From assembly GCF_900198835.1 (NCBI RefSeq), contig NZ_LT900021.1, positions 434,001 through 498,000 of the forward strand: a stretch of 64,000 nucleotides of DNA, written 5' to 3'. The notes beneath the pieces were generated by a model. That model did not search any database, was not told the DNA's origin, and worked only from the letters and a program-made list of their open reading frames with translations. This stretch comes from Thermococcus henrietii (lineage in GTDB: Archaea; Methanobacteriota_B; Thermococci; Thermococcales; Thermococcaceae). Of the stretch, positions 1 to 8,208 are shown piece after piece. How positions within the stretch are numbered: position 1 is the stretch's first letter; every line of letters starts with the position of its first letter. The position numbers and the translations under genes are program-made.

Positions 1-1029
1 GTCCTCGAGCGTTGGCTTGTCGGTTAATCCGAAGCCGAGGTGGTACCAGATGTTCTTAATCTCGTGGGGCTGGTCCTCGAAGAGCGGCGGCTTGCAGCGG
101 TTGCCGGCCTCAATGATAACGGGTAGAATCTCCTCCTCGACGACCCTTAAATCGCTCACGCAGTCCTTAACGCGGACGTCCTTCCTCGGCGGATTTGGAC
201 AGATGCGCGCGTAGCTCAGGAAGCTCGTTAAAAGGACCGTAATCGCATAGTTCCTCATTCCAGCGGGGACGCCTTTTAGGGCTTCTTTAACGCACGGCGG
301 GAAGAGGTCGAAGCGGAGCGGTTTCGCGCCAACCTTTCCGAGCTTCTCAAGCCTCTCCTTGAAGTACTCCCCGGCGAGCTCCTCAAGCTTCTCTTTGAGC
401 TCCTCGTAGAACCCGGGGAGTTCGTCCCTGACGTCCGCGAGAAGACCAACGGCCCTGTCGAAGCGCCTCTCGAAGGCCATCTCCCAGAGCTTTAACGCCT
501 CGTCCCAGCGGAGGTAGGCGTATCCTTTCCTCACGTAGACCTCTTTCAGCGACCCCTCCCAGAGCTCAAGGAACTCGCTCAAGTGCATTCTGTACTTCAG
601 CTTGAGTTTCCCCCTCTCCTCCTCGGGCAGACTTCTGTCCATCGCCCTCTCCAGTATCTTCCTGTCCCTTTCAGGTATTCCCTTTGCCGGCTCAATCTTT
701 AGAAGGCTACCCTCCAGCAAGCCCTTTCTCTCTATTCTCGCGCGGTAGAGCCTCGCGGTCGCTTTCTTCACGAACTCGGCCTCGATACCGTAAGGGGAGA
801 AAGCCAGCGCCCCGAGGAGGGCGTAGAATCGGAAAAGGTCTCTGAGCTCCTCAAGTGTGTCGACGGTGAGGAGGTTTTCGGGGGGCTCCTTTGATTCGAG
901 CATCCACCTGACGAGTGAGATGGCTTCATCTGGGTCTATGCTTGAGGGGATTCTCTCAAGGAGCGTTAAAACATCGCCGAATTCACGCCTTATTAGTTCC
1001 TGTGCCTCCCTTCCAAAGGGGTCGGGCAT
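1..1029 (-). CDS. priL: DNA primase large subunit PriL (partial, C-terminus beyond left edge)
   Basis: Large subunit of the archaeal PriSL primase, which helps the small catalytic subunit start primers for replication and repair. I read it from ATG 1029 leftwards; the frame stays open for 343 codons to base 1, and family members are about 400 residues, so only the extreme C-terminus is missing. A helical N-terminal domain is followed by the iron-sulphur domain, seen as FPPC (Cys about 246), ARICPNPP (Cys 277), VKDC (Cys 290) and NRCKPPLF (Cys 312), the spacing expected for a 4Fe-4S cluster. It is divergent from the KaiC-like gene. Identification is by motif recognition; the partner priS is not in the window. 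Confidence 0.93.
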   Translation of the reverse strand, partial: MPDPFGREAQELIRREFGDVLTLLERIPSSIDPDEAISLVRWMLESKEPPENLLTVDTLEELRDLFRFYALLGALAFSPYGIEAEFVKKATARLYRARIERKGLLEGSLLKIEPAKGIPERDRKILERAMDRSLPEEERGKLKLKYRMHLSEFLELWEGSLKEVYVRKGYAYLRWDEALKLWEMAFERRFDRAVGLLADVRDELPGFYEELKEKLEELAGEYFKERLEKLGKVGAKPLRFDLFPPCVKEALKGVPAGMRNYAITVLLTSFLSYARICPNPPRKDVRVKDCVSDLRVVEEEILPVIIEAGNRCKPPLFEDQPHEIKNIWYHLGFGLTDKPTLED

Positions 1030-1154
1030 GGTTTCACCTTGCTCTCACTTTGCCTTTTTCAATAAAACGTTTCCGCCCCGATGGTACCCCTTGGCGGTTT
1101 TGAGTGGGCCCCGTTGTAAATCTTCCATTGAAAGGGACTTTAGTTCCGTTATCT

Positions 1155-1170
1155 TCCAAAAGTTTTATAT
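1155..1170 (+). promoter_or_regulatory. BRE/TATA promoter of the KaiC-like gene
   Basis: The stretch CCAAAAGTTTTATAT at 1156-1170 is a strong archaeal BRE plus TATA box. The same 14-15 base string recurs in front of the TrmBL1 gene at 10836-10850. Transcription would begin near 1193, giving a leader of roughly 45 bases before ATG 1239. Confidence 0.7.
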
Positions 1171-1238
1171 CCACAAACCATCAAATAGCTATAGCGGATG
1201 AACTAAGGGATTCCCTAACAGCCATCACGGTGATTCGT

Positions 1239-1991
1239 ATGACCAGAGAGATGTGGCAAGTTCGCAGGGTCAAGACCGGGATTCCCGGTTTTGACGACCT
1301 CGTTGAGGGGGGATTCCCAGAGGGAACCACGGTCCTTGTAACCGGTCCCACCGGAAGCGGTAAGACAACGTTCGCGGTTCAGTTCGTTTACAAGGGTGTT
1401 GAACTCTACGATGAGCCTGGAGTGATAGTTACCCTAGAGGAGCGGGCACAGGACTTGAGAAGGGAGATGAGGACCTTCGGTTGGGATATTGAGCAGTACG
1501 AGAAACAGGGAAAGATAGCAATCGTTGACGGTGTCAGCGCGGTCGTTGGGCTCCCATCGGAGGAACAGTACGTTCTCGAGGGCAATCTCAACGCCGAGGA
1601 CTTCCTTCGTTACATCTACCGCGTCGTTAAGGCAATCAACGCCAGAAGGCTCGTTATAGATTCAATTCCCTCGATAGCCTTCCGCCTCAAGAAGGAGGAA
1701 GAAATCAGGGAAATGCTTCTTCAGCTCAATACGATACTTCTTGAGATGGGCGTCACGTCAATCCTCACAACCGAGGCTCCCGACCCCGGCAGGGGCAAAA
1801 TCAGCAGGTACGGCGTCGAGGAGTACATCTCCAGGGGCGTCATCCTTCTCGACTTCATCGAGAGGGAGGTTGAACTCAAGCGCTACCTCCTAATCAGGAA
1901 GATGCGCGAAACTCGGCACTCGATGAAGAAGTACCCCTTCGAGATAACCGAAGAGGGCATCGTCGTCTACCCAAGCGGGGAAATCTACTGA
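1239..1991 (+). CDS. KaiC-like RecA-superfamily ATPase (single KaiC domain)
   Basis: A 250-residue single-domain member of the archaeal KaiC-like ATPases, a RecA-fold group whose archaeal members have mostly unknown partners. Near the N-terminus it has VKTGIPGFDDLVEGGFP and the Walker A loop GPTGSGKTT; a Walker B-like strand RRLVIDSIP lies near residue 140, and the C-terminal half has the family GRGKISRYGVEEYISRGV segment. The start chosen is ATG 1239, preceded at five bases by GGTGA; the frame is open further upstream but without a ribosome site. It is monocistronic or read through into the next gene. Function is likely regulatory or signalling, by family only. Confidence 0.85.
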   Translation: MTREMWQVRRVKTGIPGFDDLVEGGFPEGTTVLVTGPTGSGKTTFAVQFVYKGVELYDEPGVIVTLEERAQDLRREMRTFGWDIEQYEKQGKIAIVDGVSAVVGLPSEEQYVLEGNLNAEDFLRYIYRVVKAINARRLVIDSIPSIAFRLKKEEEIREMLLQLNTILLEMGVTSILTTEAPDPGRGKISRYGVEEYISRGVILLDFIEREVELKRYLLIRKMRETRHSMKKYPFEITEEGIVVYPSGEIY

Positions 1992-2031
1992 TACCTAAAA
2001 TTTTTTAAGGTCTCCCTCCTTACCATTTTCA

Positions 2032-3195
2032 ATGGTTCAGCGGCGATTATTGGTATTCGTCCTGCTGTCCTCACTCTTCATCGTTTCCCTTTCGCTTAGC
2101 CGTTACTCCCCGGAGAAAGAGTCCTTCACCGGCCTCTGCGTTTACTCTTCCGGCTCCCTATCAGTTCTCTACAACGGCACCGCAACGGTTGCGCTCGGGA
2201 AGTCTTTGGAGCTCGGAAGGGTCTACACCGTCGAGGGCAGGCTCAGGGCAACCCACCGCGGTCTCTGGATGGACGTTTCCGCAGTAGTCCCTGCAAACGC
2301 GACGTTTCCCCTTGAGAGCCTTGAAGGGGCTTACTGGTACTCTAACGGCCCGGTTCTGCTAACCCCCTCGAGGGTCCTTCTTGCCTACGCACTCACCGTT
2401 CCGAAGGGAAGCCGCGTAAGGCTTGAGGGACTGACCTATGGCTCGAAGTTCTATCCCGTCAATGTTGAGGAGCTCGGCTATTTGAGGGAACCCAAAAACG
2501 GCATGCCCTACCCGCTTGAGGGCGTTGTTCTCTACGGTGGAAACCCCGCAGCAGTCTGGAACGGGAGCGAGGAGTTCAGGGTTTACCTCCCCCACGGCCT
2601 TTCCCTCAGACCGGGCCTTCGCGTCAAAGTCCTCGGCGTTGTGAGGCTTTACTCGACGATTACCCTCTACGTCGATTCCGTCAACGACGTTAATGTCCTT
2701 GGGTCTGCAGAGAAGAAACCCATCAATCTGGCCCAAATCGGGGATATAGCCACCGGCGAGTGTCTCGTTATCAAAAGTACCTCCCGCTACCTGAAGCTCG
2801 ACTGCACAAGCTTGAGGCTCTACGGTTTCCATGCGAGAACCGGCGACACGGTTCGTTTTGAGGCCCTGAGAAGGAAGTCCAGTTTGCTCTGCCTGAACTG
2901 CTCCATCGTGAAGCCCCGGGAGAAACTGCCCAACGGCATATGTTCCTTCAACGAAGGCTCCTTCGCGAGAATCTCGGGAAAAGTCACCTGGGTAACGGTT
3001 TACAGGAGCGGCTTTGGAATAGCAAACGTGACAAACGGCACCTGCTCGGTTCTCCTCAAGCTCCCATCGAGGCTCGGTGTCTCTCTGGCTGAAAACGAGA
3101 GCATAACCACCTACGGCTTCTTCACGACCTACAGGGGAAAGCCGGCGTTTGAAGTTCAGTCTGGTGAGGACCTTTGCTCCGGGAAGCACTGTTAG
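2032..3195 (+). CDS. Secreted protein with repeated OB-like beta domains
   Basis: Not recognised as a named family. The 387-residue product starts with a signal peptide (RRLLVFVLLSSLFIVSLSLS) and has several N-glycosylation sequons, so it is probably outside the membrane. The body appears to hold about four repeated beta-rich units, each with a phrase such as YTVEGRLRA, YPLEGVVLY, ARISGKVTW followed by a hydrophobic strand, which resembles OB-fold repeats. There are seven or more cysteines in the second half, including CLNC. ATG 2032 lacks a ribosome site but sits about 27 bases after a TATA-like TTTTTTAAGG (2001-2010), fitting a leaderless mRNA. It overlaps the next gene by 22 bases, suggesting coupling to the TctA-like permease. 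Confidence 0.75.
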   Translation: MVQRRLLVFVLLSSLFIVSLSLSRYSPEKESFTGLCVYSSGSLSVLYNGTATVALGKSLELGRVYTVEGRLRATHRGLWMDVSAVVPANATFPLESLEGAYWYSNGPVLLTPSRVLLAYALTVPKGSRVRLEGLTYGSKFYPVNVEELGYLREPKNGMPYPLEGVVLYGGNPAAVWNGSEEFRVYLPHGLSLRPGLRVKVLGVVRLYSTITLYVDSVNDVNVLGSAEKKPINLAQIGDIATGECLVIKSTSRYLKLDCTSLRLYGFHARTGDTVRFEALRRKSSLLCLNCSIVKPREKLPNGICSFNEGSFARISGKVTWVTVYRSGFGIANVTNGTCSVLLKLPSRLGVSLAENESITTYGFFTTYRGKPAFEVQSGEDLCSGKHC

Positions 3196-4298
3196 GCCTC
3201 CTGCTCGGCACTTTCACGGGAATAACGCCGGGAATTCATGTGAACACTTTGGCTTCCCTTCTCCGCGGTTTCGGCCTAAGCGCGGTCGTTCTCTTTGCGA
3301 TGGGATTAACTCACACGTTCCTCGACGTAATCCCTTCAACTTTTCTTGGAGTTCCCGATGAAGGAACGGCCCTCGGCGTTTTGCCGGCTCACCGGCTCGT
3401 GCTCAGCGGTAGGGGCCTTGAAGTCGTCAGGATAGCGCTCATCGCGAGTTTTCTGGCAGTCATTTTCTTCCTCCCGCTGGTCCCATTATACCTTCTCCTC
3501 GCCCCCCTCTACAGGCCGGCCTTTGGAAAGTTCGCCGTCCTGCTCCTAATAATTCTCCTCGTCTTCACAGAGCGGAGTGTGAAAAGGATTTATGCGCTCT
3601 TCGTGGTGCTCCTCTCCGGACTCCTGGGCCTTTTTATTCTCTCGCTCCCGCTGAACGAGCCATTTTATGTCCTCTTCACCGGGCTCTTCGGCGTTCCGGT
3701 TATAGTCTCCTCCCTCCTGGCCGGGGCCAAGCGGGTAGAGCCTGGCAGTCCGGAGCTCGAGATTACTCCCAGAAGGCTCACTCTGTTTTCTTTCATGGGG
3801 ACGCTCTTCGGTATGCTTGCTTCCCTCCTCCCGGCCTTCACGGCATCGCAGGCGGCCCTGCTCGGCTCGTTCATCTCCCGGGACGAGCGCTCGTTCCTGA
3901 CAATCGTCTATTCCGTCAACACCGCCAACTTCCTCTTCGCCTTCCTCAACTTCCTTGAAACGGGAAGGGAAAGAAACGGAGTGGTGACGCTGATGGAGCC
4001 CCTGAGCGTCAAAGCCCTCCCGGCGTTCCTACTCGTTGCGCTCTTCGTGGGCCTCGCGGTTCTCCTCTACGGCGAGTCCCTTGCGAGGTTTCTGGCGGGG
4101 GCCCTATCGAGGCTCCCGTACCGGTTTATCAACCTCACTGTTCTGGCGTTTCTGGTTCTCCTGGCCTTCATCTTCGACGGCCTTCCGGGCCTGTTCGCGC
4201 TGACCGCTTCCTCGATTGTGGGTTACCTAACCGTTCTCCTCGGGGTGAAGAGGACGGCCTGCATGGGCTCCCTGATGCTCCCGGTTCTGCTAAGATGA
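3174..4298 (+). CDS. TctA-like (DUF112 family) integral membrane permease
   Basis: A 374-residue polytopic membrane protein of the archaeal group related to TctA, the large permease of tripartite tricarboxylate transporters (COG1784-type). The N-terminal LLGTFTGITPGIHVNT segment is the family hallmark glycine-proline motif, and about nine to ten hydrophobic helices follow. I take TTG 3174 as start because GGTGA lies six bases upstream and no ATG fits; this places the start inside the preceding gene. No TctB or TctC partner is nearby, and the overlapping secreted OB-like protein could be a functional companion, which is inference. Substrate unknown. Confidence 0.82.
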   Translation: MLREALLGLLLGTFTGITPGIHVNTLASLLRGFGLSAVVLFAMGLTHTFLDVIPSTFLGVPDEGTALGVLPAHRLVLSGRGLEVVRIALIASFLAVIFFLPLVPLYLLLAPLYRPAFGKFAVLLLIILLVFTERSVKRIYALFVVLLSGLLGLFILSLPLNEPFYVLFTGLFGVPVIVSSLLAGAKRVEPGSPELEITPRRLTLFSFMGTLFGMLASLLPAFTASQAALLGSFISRDERSFLTIVYSVNTANFLFAFLNFLETGRERNGVVTLMEPLSVKALPAFLLVALFVGLAVLLYGESLARFLAGALSRLPYRFINLTVLAFLVLLAFIFDGLPGLFALTASSIVGYLTVLLGVKRTACMGSLMLPVLLR

Positions 4299-4302
4299 AA
4301 CG

Positions 4303-4611
4303 TCAGGCGGACTTCTCCTTCATAATCTTCTGGAACTCGGAGTAATCCGTCACGATTCTCTTGCCGTCGAGGGTCTCGAAGTACACCTTCTTGACCTTAA
4401 TCTTCTTGACGTCGGTGTACTTCATCTCGGGCGGGTCGTAGGAGCCTGGCTCCACAACCTCGTCCTCGACGACGTAGGTCTTCAGCTCGGGCTGGCCGAT
4501 GTATTTCCAAACCTCGTAGAAGACCTCGGGCTCGAGGTGGATTTCGCCGTCGAGCTCAATCCAGTCGGCGCCAATCTCTTCCAAGAACTCCTTTACAACG
4601 TCGAAGTGCAT
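4303..4611 (-). CDS. Conserved small protein of unknown function
   Basis: A 102-residue, acidic, soluble protein that I cannot assign to a function. It begins MHFDVVKEFLEEIGADWIEL and has an alternating beta/charged C-terminal half (VKKIKVKKVYFETLDG). The start is ATG 4611, preceded by GGTGG at five bases; an upstream in-frame GTG is part of that ribosome site and is rejected. Its stop lies four bases from the stop of the TctA-like gene, so the two are convergent. Composition matches its neighbours, so it is likely a normal lineage gene. Confidence 0.7.
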   Translation of the reverse strand: MHFDVVKEFLEEIGADWIELDGEIHLEPEVFYEVWKYIGQPELKTYVVEDEVVEPGSYDPPEMKYTDVKKIKVKKVYFETLDGKRIVTDYSEFQKIMKEKSA

Positions 4612-4705
4612 AGAAACCACCGCTCTAATATAGGGTTCCGGGGGTTAAATACCTATCGCCGGGCAGGTTTTTAAACCCCCTTCTCTAACCCCTCCGGTGG
4701 TGAGA

Positions 4706-5896
4706 ATGGCGAGGGTAATCGTTGACGCCCAGGCGGCGAGGGCCATAGGGAAGGGCGCGATGATAGTCTTCAAGAAGGGTGTCGTGAGAACCGAGGGGGA
4801 CTTTGAGCCCGGGGATATAGTAGAGGTCTACACGAGGGGAGGGAAGTTCCTCGGCAGGGGCTTCGTCAACCCCAACTCAAACATAATGGTCCGCCTGCTC
4901 ATCAAGGACAGGGAAACCCCGATAACGAAGGAGCTCTTCAAGGAGAGGATTAGGAAGGCCAACGAGTACAGGAAGAAGGTTCTCGGCTACGACAAGGCTT
5001 ACAGAATGGTCTACGGCGAGGCCGACTATCTGCCCGGCCTGATAGTCGACCGCTTCAACGAGATAGCCTCACTTCAGATTTCGAGCATCGGCATGGAGAA
5101 GTTTAAGCTCGATTTGGCCGAGGCCATAATGGAGGTCGAACCGGAAATAGAGACCGTTTTCGAGAAGAACACCGGAAGGAGCAGGCGCAGGGAGGGGTTA
5201 CCTGAAATCGAGCGCGTTCTCCTCGGTAAGGAGAAGTACAGAACGATAATCGAGGAAGGAAAGGCCAAGTTCATCGTCGACATGCGCGGTCAGAAAACGG
5301 GCTTCTTCCTCGACCAGCGCGAGAACAGGATAGCCCTGGAGAAGTACGTCAAGCCGGGAATGAGGGTTCTCGACGTCTTCACCTACACCGGTGGCTTCGC
5401 GATACACGCAGCGGTGGCTGGAGCCGAGGAAGTGGTTGCGGTTGACAAGTCCCCACGGGCCATTGAAACCGCCAAGGAGAACGCCAGGCTCAACGGCGTT
5501 GAAGATAAAATGAAGTTCATCGTCGGTTCCGCCTTCCCCGTTATGGAGGAGATGCTCAGGAGGGGCGAGAAGTTCGACATAGTTATCCTTGACCCACCTG
5601 CCTTCGTCCAGCACGAGAAGGACCTCCAGCGCGGACTCAGGGCTTACTTCAACGTCAACCACGCCGGCCTGAAGCTCGTTAAGGAGGGTGGAATCCTCGT
5701 CACCTGCTCCTGCTCCCAGCACGTTGACATGCAGGCCTTCAAGGACATGGTCATTGCCGCTGGGGCAAAGGCCGGCAAGTTCCTCAAGATGCTCGAGCCC
5801 TACAGGACTCAGGCCCCGGACCACCCGATACTCATGGCCTCGAAGGACACCGAATACCTTAAGTGTCTCTTCCTCTACGTTGAGGATATGCGCTGA
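4706..5896 (+). CDS. PUA-containing class I SAM methyltransferase (RlmI/COG1092 type)
   Basis: A 396-residue methyltransferase expected to place a methyl group on a cytosine of rRNA. Residues 1-70 form a PUA RNA-binding domain (ARAIGKGAMIVFKKGV, FEPGDIVEVY). The Rossmann domain follows, with the SAM loop VLDVFTYTGGFAIHAA near residue 220, acidic VDKS, the LDPPAF motif near residue 295 and a CSCSQH segment near residue 335 that carries the likely catalytic cysteine. This architecture matches bacterial RlmI and the structurally studied Pyrococcus homologue. The start is ATG 4706 with GGTGGTGAGA directly upstream. The exact target base cannot be read from sequence. Confidence 0.9.
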   Translation: MARVIVDAQAARAIGKGAMIVFKKGVVRTEGDFEPGDIVEVYTRGGKFLGRGFVNPNSNIMVRLLIKDRETPITKELFKERIRKANEYRKKVLGYDKAYRMVYGEADYLPGLIVDRFNEIASLQISSIGMEKFKLDLAEAIMEVEPEIETVFEKNTGRSRRREGLPEIERVLLGKEKYRTIIEEGKAKFIVDMRGQKTGFFLDQRENRIALEKYVKPGMRVLDVFTYTGGFAIHAAVAGAEEVVAVDKSPRAIETAKENARLNGVEDKMKFIVGSAFPVMEEMLRRGEKFDIVILDPPAFVQHEKDLQRGLRAYFNVNHAGLKLVKEGGILVTCSCSQHVDMQAFKDMVIAAGAKAGKFLKMLEPYRTQAPDHPILMASKDTEYLKCLFLYVEDMR

Positions 5897-5974
5897 AACT
5901 CGGGGACGATGACGAGAAAGCACCTCCACTGAGACCGGCGTGAGTGCTGAGACGCCCACGGTCCGAGTCCCGTT

Positions 5975-6061
5975 ATGGTCGCTCTATCGACCGAAATCCT
6001 TTTCTATTTGGTTGTTCAAACGACCAAAATTGCGGAAGTTATGGCTGTTACAACGACCATT
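5975..6061. repeat. Three imperfect palindromes at a 33-base period
   Basis: Three copies of a 21-base imperfect palindrome begin at 5975, 6008 and 6041, exactly 33 bases apart. A consensus is WTGGYYGYTNNAACGACCR; the middle copy (TTTGGTTGTT / AACGACCAAA, 6007-6028) is a ten-pair stem with one G-T pair. The array lies between the convergent ends of two methyltransferase genes and reaches the stop codon of the right one. It is not a CRISPR: linkers are only 12 bases. A phased protein-binding array or a set of RNA hairpins are both possible. Confidence 0.7.
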
Positions 6062-6803
6062 ACAGTCTGAGTATCAAACTGTGCCTCCACCGCGTCCCAG
6101 CTTTGAATTTGACGTCCTTTACGGAATAGCCCAGCTCTTCCCCCTTCTCGGCTATAACCCTTATCAGCTCCTCCTTGTCGGGAAGAAAGAGGGCCACCCT
6201 TCCGCCGGACCGTAGGTAGTCCCTCGCTTCCTCAATAAGTTTCACCGAGAAGGCCTCGCCGTACTTCCCACCGCCAACGCCTTCCCTCTCCGTTAAAACG
6301 CCTCTCGTCGGCCTCTCGTAGTAGGGAGGAGCCGAGAAGATGACGTCGAAGCGCTCTCCTTCGGGGATTACCCCCCGGATTATGCCTCCGTCGCTCTTGA
6401 TTAGCCTGACCTTTGCGCCGTTACGCTCGATGTTCCTCCGCGCGTACTCAAAGAACTCATCGTCCAGCTCCGTGGCCGTTACCTCACAGTCGAAAAGCCT
6501 CTCAGCCATAAGCGCCATCATCGCGGTGTGTCCGGTTCCAATCTCCAGAACCTTCTCCCCGCCCCTCAAAAACGTCTTAAGGAAGAGGTAGCGCGATATC
6601 GGGGGCGTCACGAGACCGCGCGGGTGGTATTCTATCTCCAGCCCGAAGAGGGCCTTCGCTATCGCCCTATTGTAGAGTATCCTCGCCCTCCTGTTCGAGA
6701 AGTCGAGCCTTCCGAGCTCGTCAACGTATTCCTCCAGCTCCGGAAAGAGCTTAACCGCTTCCCTCACAGGCAGTCCGAGCTTTCCGTCCTTCCAGAGGGG
6801 CAT
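6060..6803 (-). CDS. RlmF/METTL16-related N6-adenine-type methyltransferase
   Basis: A 247-residue SAM-dependent methyltransferase. It has a short N-terminal segment with LDFSNRRARILYNRAIAKA, a SAM loop EKVLEIGTGHTAMMALMAER near residue 85, and FSAPPYYERP near residue 160 in the place of the NPPF motif of adenine N6-methyltransferases, followed by GGGKYGEAFS, which resembles the GGE..F signature of RlmF and METTL16. Such enzymes modify an adenine in structured RNA; the substrate here is inferred from family only. It is convergent with the RlmI-like gene and starts at ATG 6803. Confidence 0.82.
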   Translation of the reverse strand: MPLWKDGKLGLPVREAVKLFPELEEYVDELGRLDFSNRRARILYNRAIAKALFGLEIEYHPRGLVTPPISRYLFLKTFLRGGEKVLEIGTGHTAMMALMAERLFDCEVTATELDDEFFEYARRNIERNGAKVRLIKSDGGIIRGVIPEGERFDVIFSAPPYYERPTRGVLTEREGVGGGKYGEAFSVKLIEEARDYLRSGGRVALFLPDKEELIRVIAEKGEELGYSVKDVKFKAGTRWRHSLILRL

Positions 6804-6839
6804 GGAAAGAGGTGGAAACTGGAAAGAAAAGGCTTTCGC

Positions 6840-8102
6840 TCAGCGCAGGGCGAGGTAGGTCATTACTTTGGCGTCCTCGACCATGTTGTCAATCTTGGCG
6901 TACTCGTTGGGCTGGTGGGCCATCTCGTCGAGCGTCGCCCAGACGACGGCCGGAATTCCCTTCCTCCTGAAGAACGCCGCGAAGGTTCCACCACCTATAC
7001 CACCAACCTTTGCTTCCTTCCCGCGTAGCTCCTTTATCGCCTCCTTCAGGAGCCTCACTATCTCACTGTTCGGGTCTGTCGGCGGTGCCGGGTCGCCCCT
7101 CTGGAGGACCTCCACCTCGATTTCGGGGAGAACCTTCCCGTCAAGCTCCTTCCTGTGCCTCTCCTTAACTTCCTTCGCGACGTCCTCGACGTCCCTGAGA
7201 ATATCGTCGAGGCTGTACCTCGGCAGAACCCTGCAGTCGAAAACGACCTCGTGCTCGCCGGGAATTATGTTGGGGCTGTCGGCCGGGTTTCCTCCCATCG
7301 TCGGCTCGAAGGTGCTCTCCTGCGGGTCAAAGAGCCCGTCCCTCTCGCTGTACTTCTCGTGAAGCCTTTTGTCGAGGTTGTAGGCCAAATCTAGTGCGAC
7401 GCGGTGCGCGTTTAAACCTTTGTCCGGCATGCTCGCGTGCACCTGCTGGCCCTTAACTTTGAACCTGAACCAGAGGATTCCCTTTTCGGCAACCTCTATG
7501 AACGTTCCGTCCTCGTTTCCGCCGTCCGGGACGAGCACGAGGTCGTCTTCCCTGAACAGCTCCGGGTGCTCCTTCATAAGCCACCCGATTCCGTACTTGC
7601 TCCCGGTTTCCTCGTCGCTGACGAAGGCCAAAATGACGGTTCTCTTCGGCCTTATCCCGAGGTTCATCATGGCCCTCACAGCGTAAAGCGAAGCAACCAA
7701 ACTCTGTCCGTTGTCCTCGCTTCCCCTGCCGTAAACCTTGCCGTCCTTCACGAGCGGTTTGAAGGGCTCCGTAACGGTCCACTTGCTCAGGTCCCCCGGC
7801 GGAACGACGTCGATGTGCGTGAGAATCCAGAGCCTCTCGCTCTCCTCGCCTTTCTCGCCGTAGTAATAGGCCAGTATATTCGGCCTGACCCCGTTCTTGG
7901 CCCTCTCGTCCGGGGCGTTGTAGACCTCGACCTTATCGAAGGGCCAGTCCCTGATAATCTCAAGCAGCTTCTGCGCCTTGTCGTACTCCCCCTCGTAGCC
8001 GTAGTCGGGGCTTATGGCCGGAATCTTAATCAGCTCGACGAGCGTCTTTACCATCTCATCCCTTAAGCTTTCAACTTCCTTCAGAACCCCTTCGAACTCC
8101 AT
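6840..8102 (-). CDS. M20-family metallopeptidase / amidohydrolase
   Basis: A 420-residue dinuclear zinc hydrolase of family M20 (ArgE/DapE/CPG2 group), acting on a peptide or N-acyl amino acid. Visible zinc ligands are His in LTHIDVV, Asp in GRGSEDNGQS, the catalytic Glu pair in SDEETGS, Asp in PDGGNEDG, and a C-terminal His in DEMAHQP; a lid/dimerisation domain lies between about residues 200 and 330. The gene is complete. The start ATG 8102 has GGTGG five bases upstream; the earlier GTG forms part of that site. It is divergent from the metallo-hydrolase gene. The substrate cannot be named from sequence. Confidence 0.9.
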   Translation of the reverse strand: MEFEGVLKEVESLRDEMVKTLVELIKIPAISPDYGYEGEYDKAQKLLEIIRDWPFDKVEVYNAPDERAKNGVRPNILAYYYGEKGEESERLWILTHIDVVPPGDLSKWTVTEPFKPLVKDGKVYGRGSEDNGQSLVASLYAVRAMMNLGIRPKRTVILAFVSDEETGSKYGIGWLMKEHPELFREDDLVLVPDGGNEDGTFIEVAEKGILWFRFKVKGQQVHASMPDKGLNAHRVALDLAYNLDKRLHEKYSERDGLFDPQESTFEPTMGGNPADSPNIIPGEHEVVFDCRVLPRYSLDDILRDVEDVAKEVKERHRKELDGKVLPEIEVEVLQRGDPAPPTDPNSEIVRLLKEAIKELRGKEAKVGGIGGGTFAAFFRRKGIPAVVWATLDEMAHQPNEYAKIDNMVEDAKVMTYLALR

Positions 8103-8151
8103 CAGAACCACCGCCACTACTTCTCCCCGGAGCTTAAACCGGTTTCGGAGC

Positions 8152-8160
8152 GCTTATATA
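8152..8160 (+). promoter_or_regulatory. TATA box of the MBL-fold gene
   Basis: GCTTATATA at 8152-8160 is a TATA box in the 106-base divergent region between the M20 peptidase and the MBL-fold gene. It would give a start near 8185 and a short leader containing GGAGGTGAGG. Confidence 0.55.
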
Positions 8161-8208
8161 CCCCACCGCCCAAACCCTACCGTCCGCAGAGGATACGGAG
8201 GTGAGGGA

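Noticed and set aside
2359-3189. Open frame of 276 codons on the minus strand
   Set aside because: Antisense to the secreted OB-like protein gene, which has a signal peptide and fits the overlap with the TctA-like gene.
5903-5957. Possible C/D box guide RNA (ATGACGA ... CTGA ... CTGA)
   Set aside because: The C and D boxes are imperfect, the C'/D' spacing does not fit, and no terminal stem forms.
5975-6061. The three palindromes as a short CRISPR array
   Set aside because: Linkers between units are only 12 bases, units differ from each other, and no cas genes are near.
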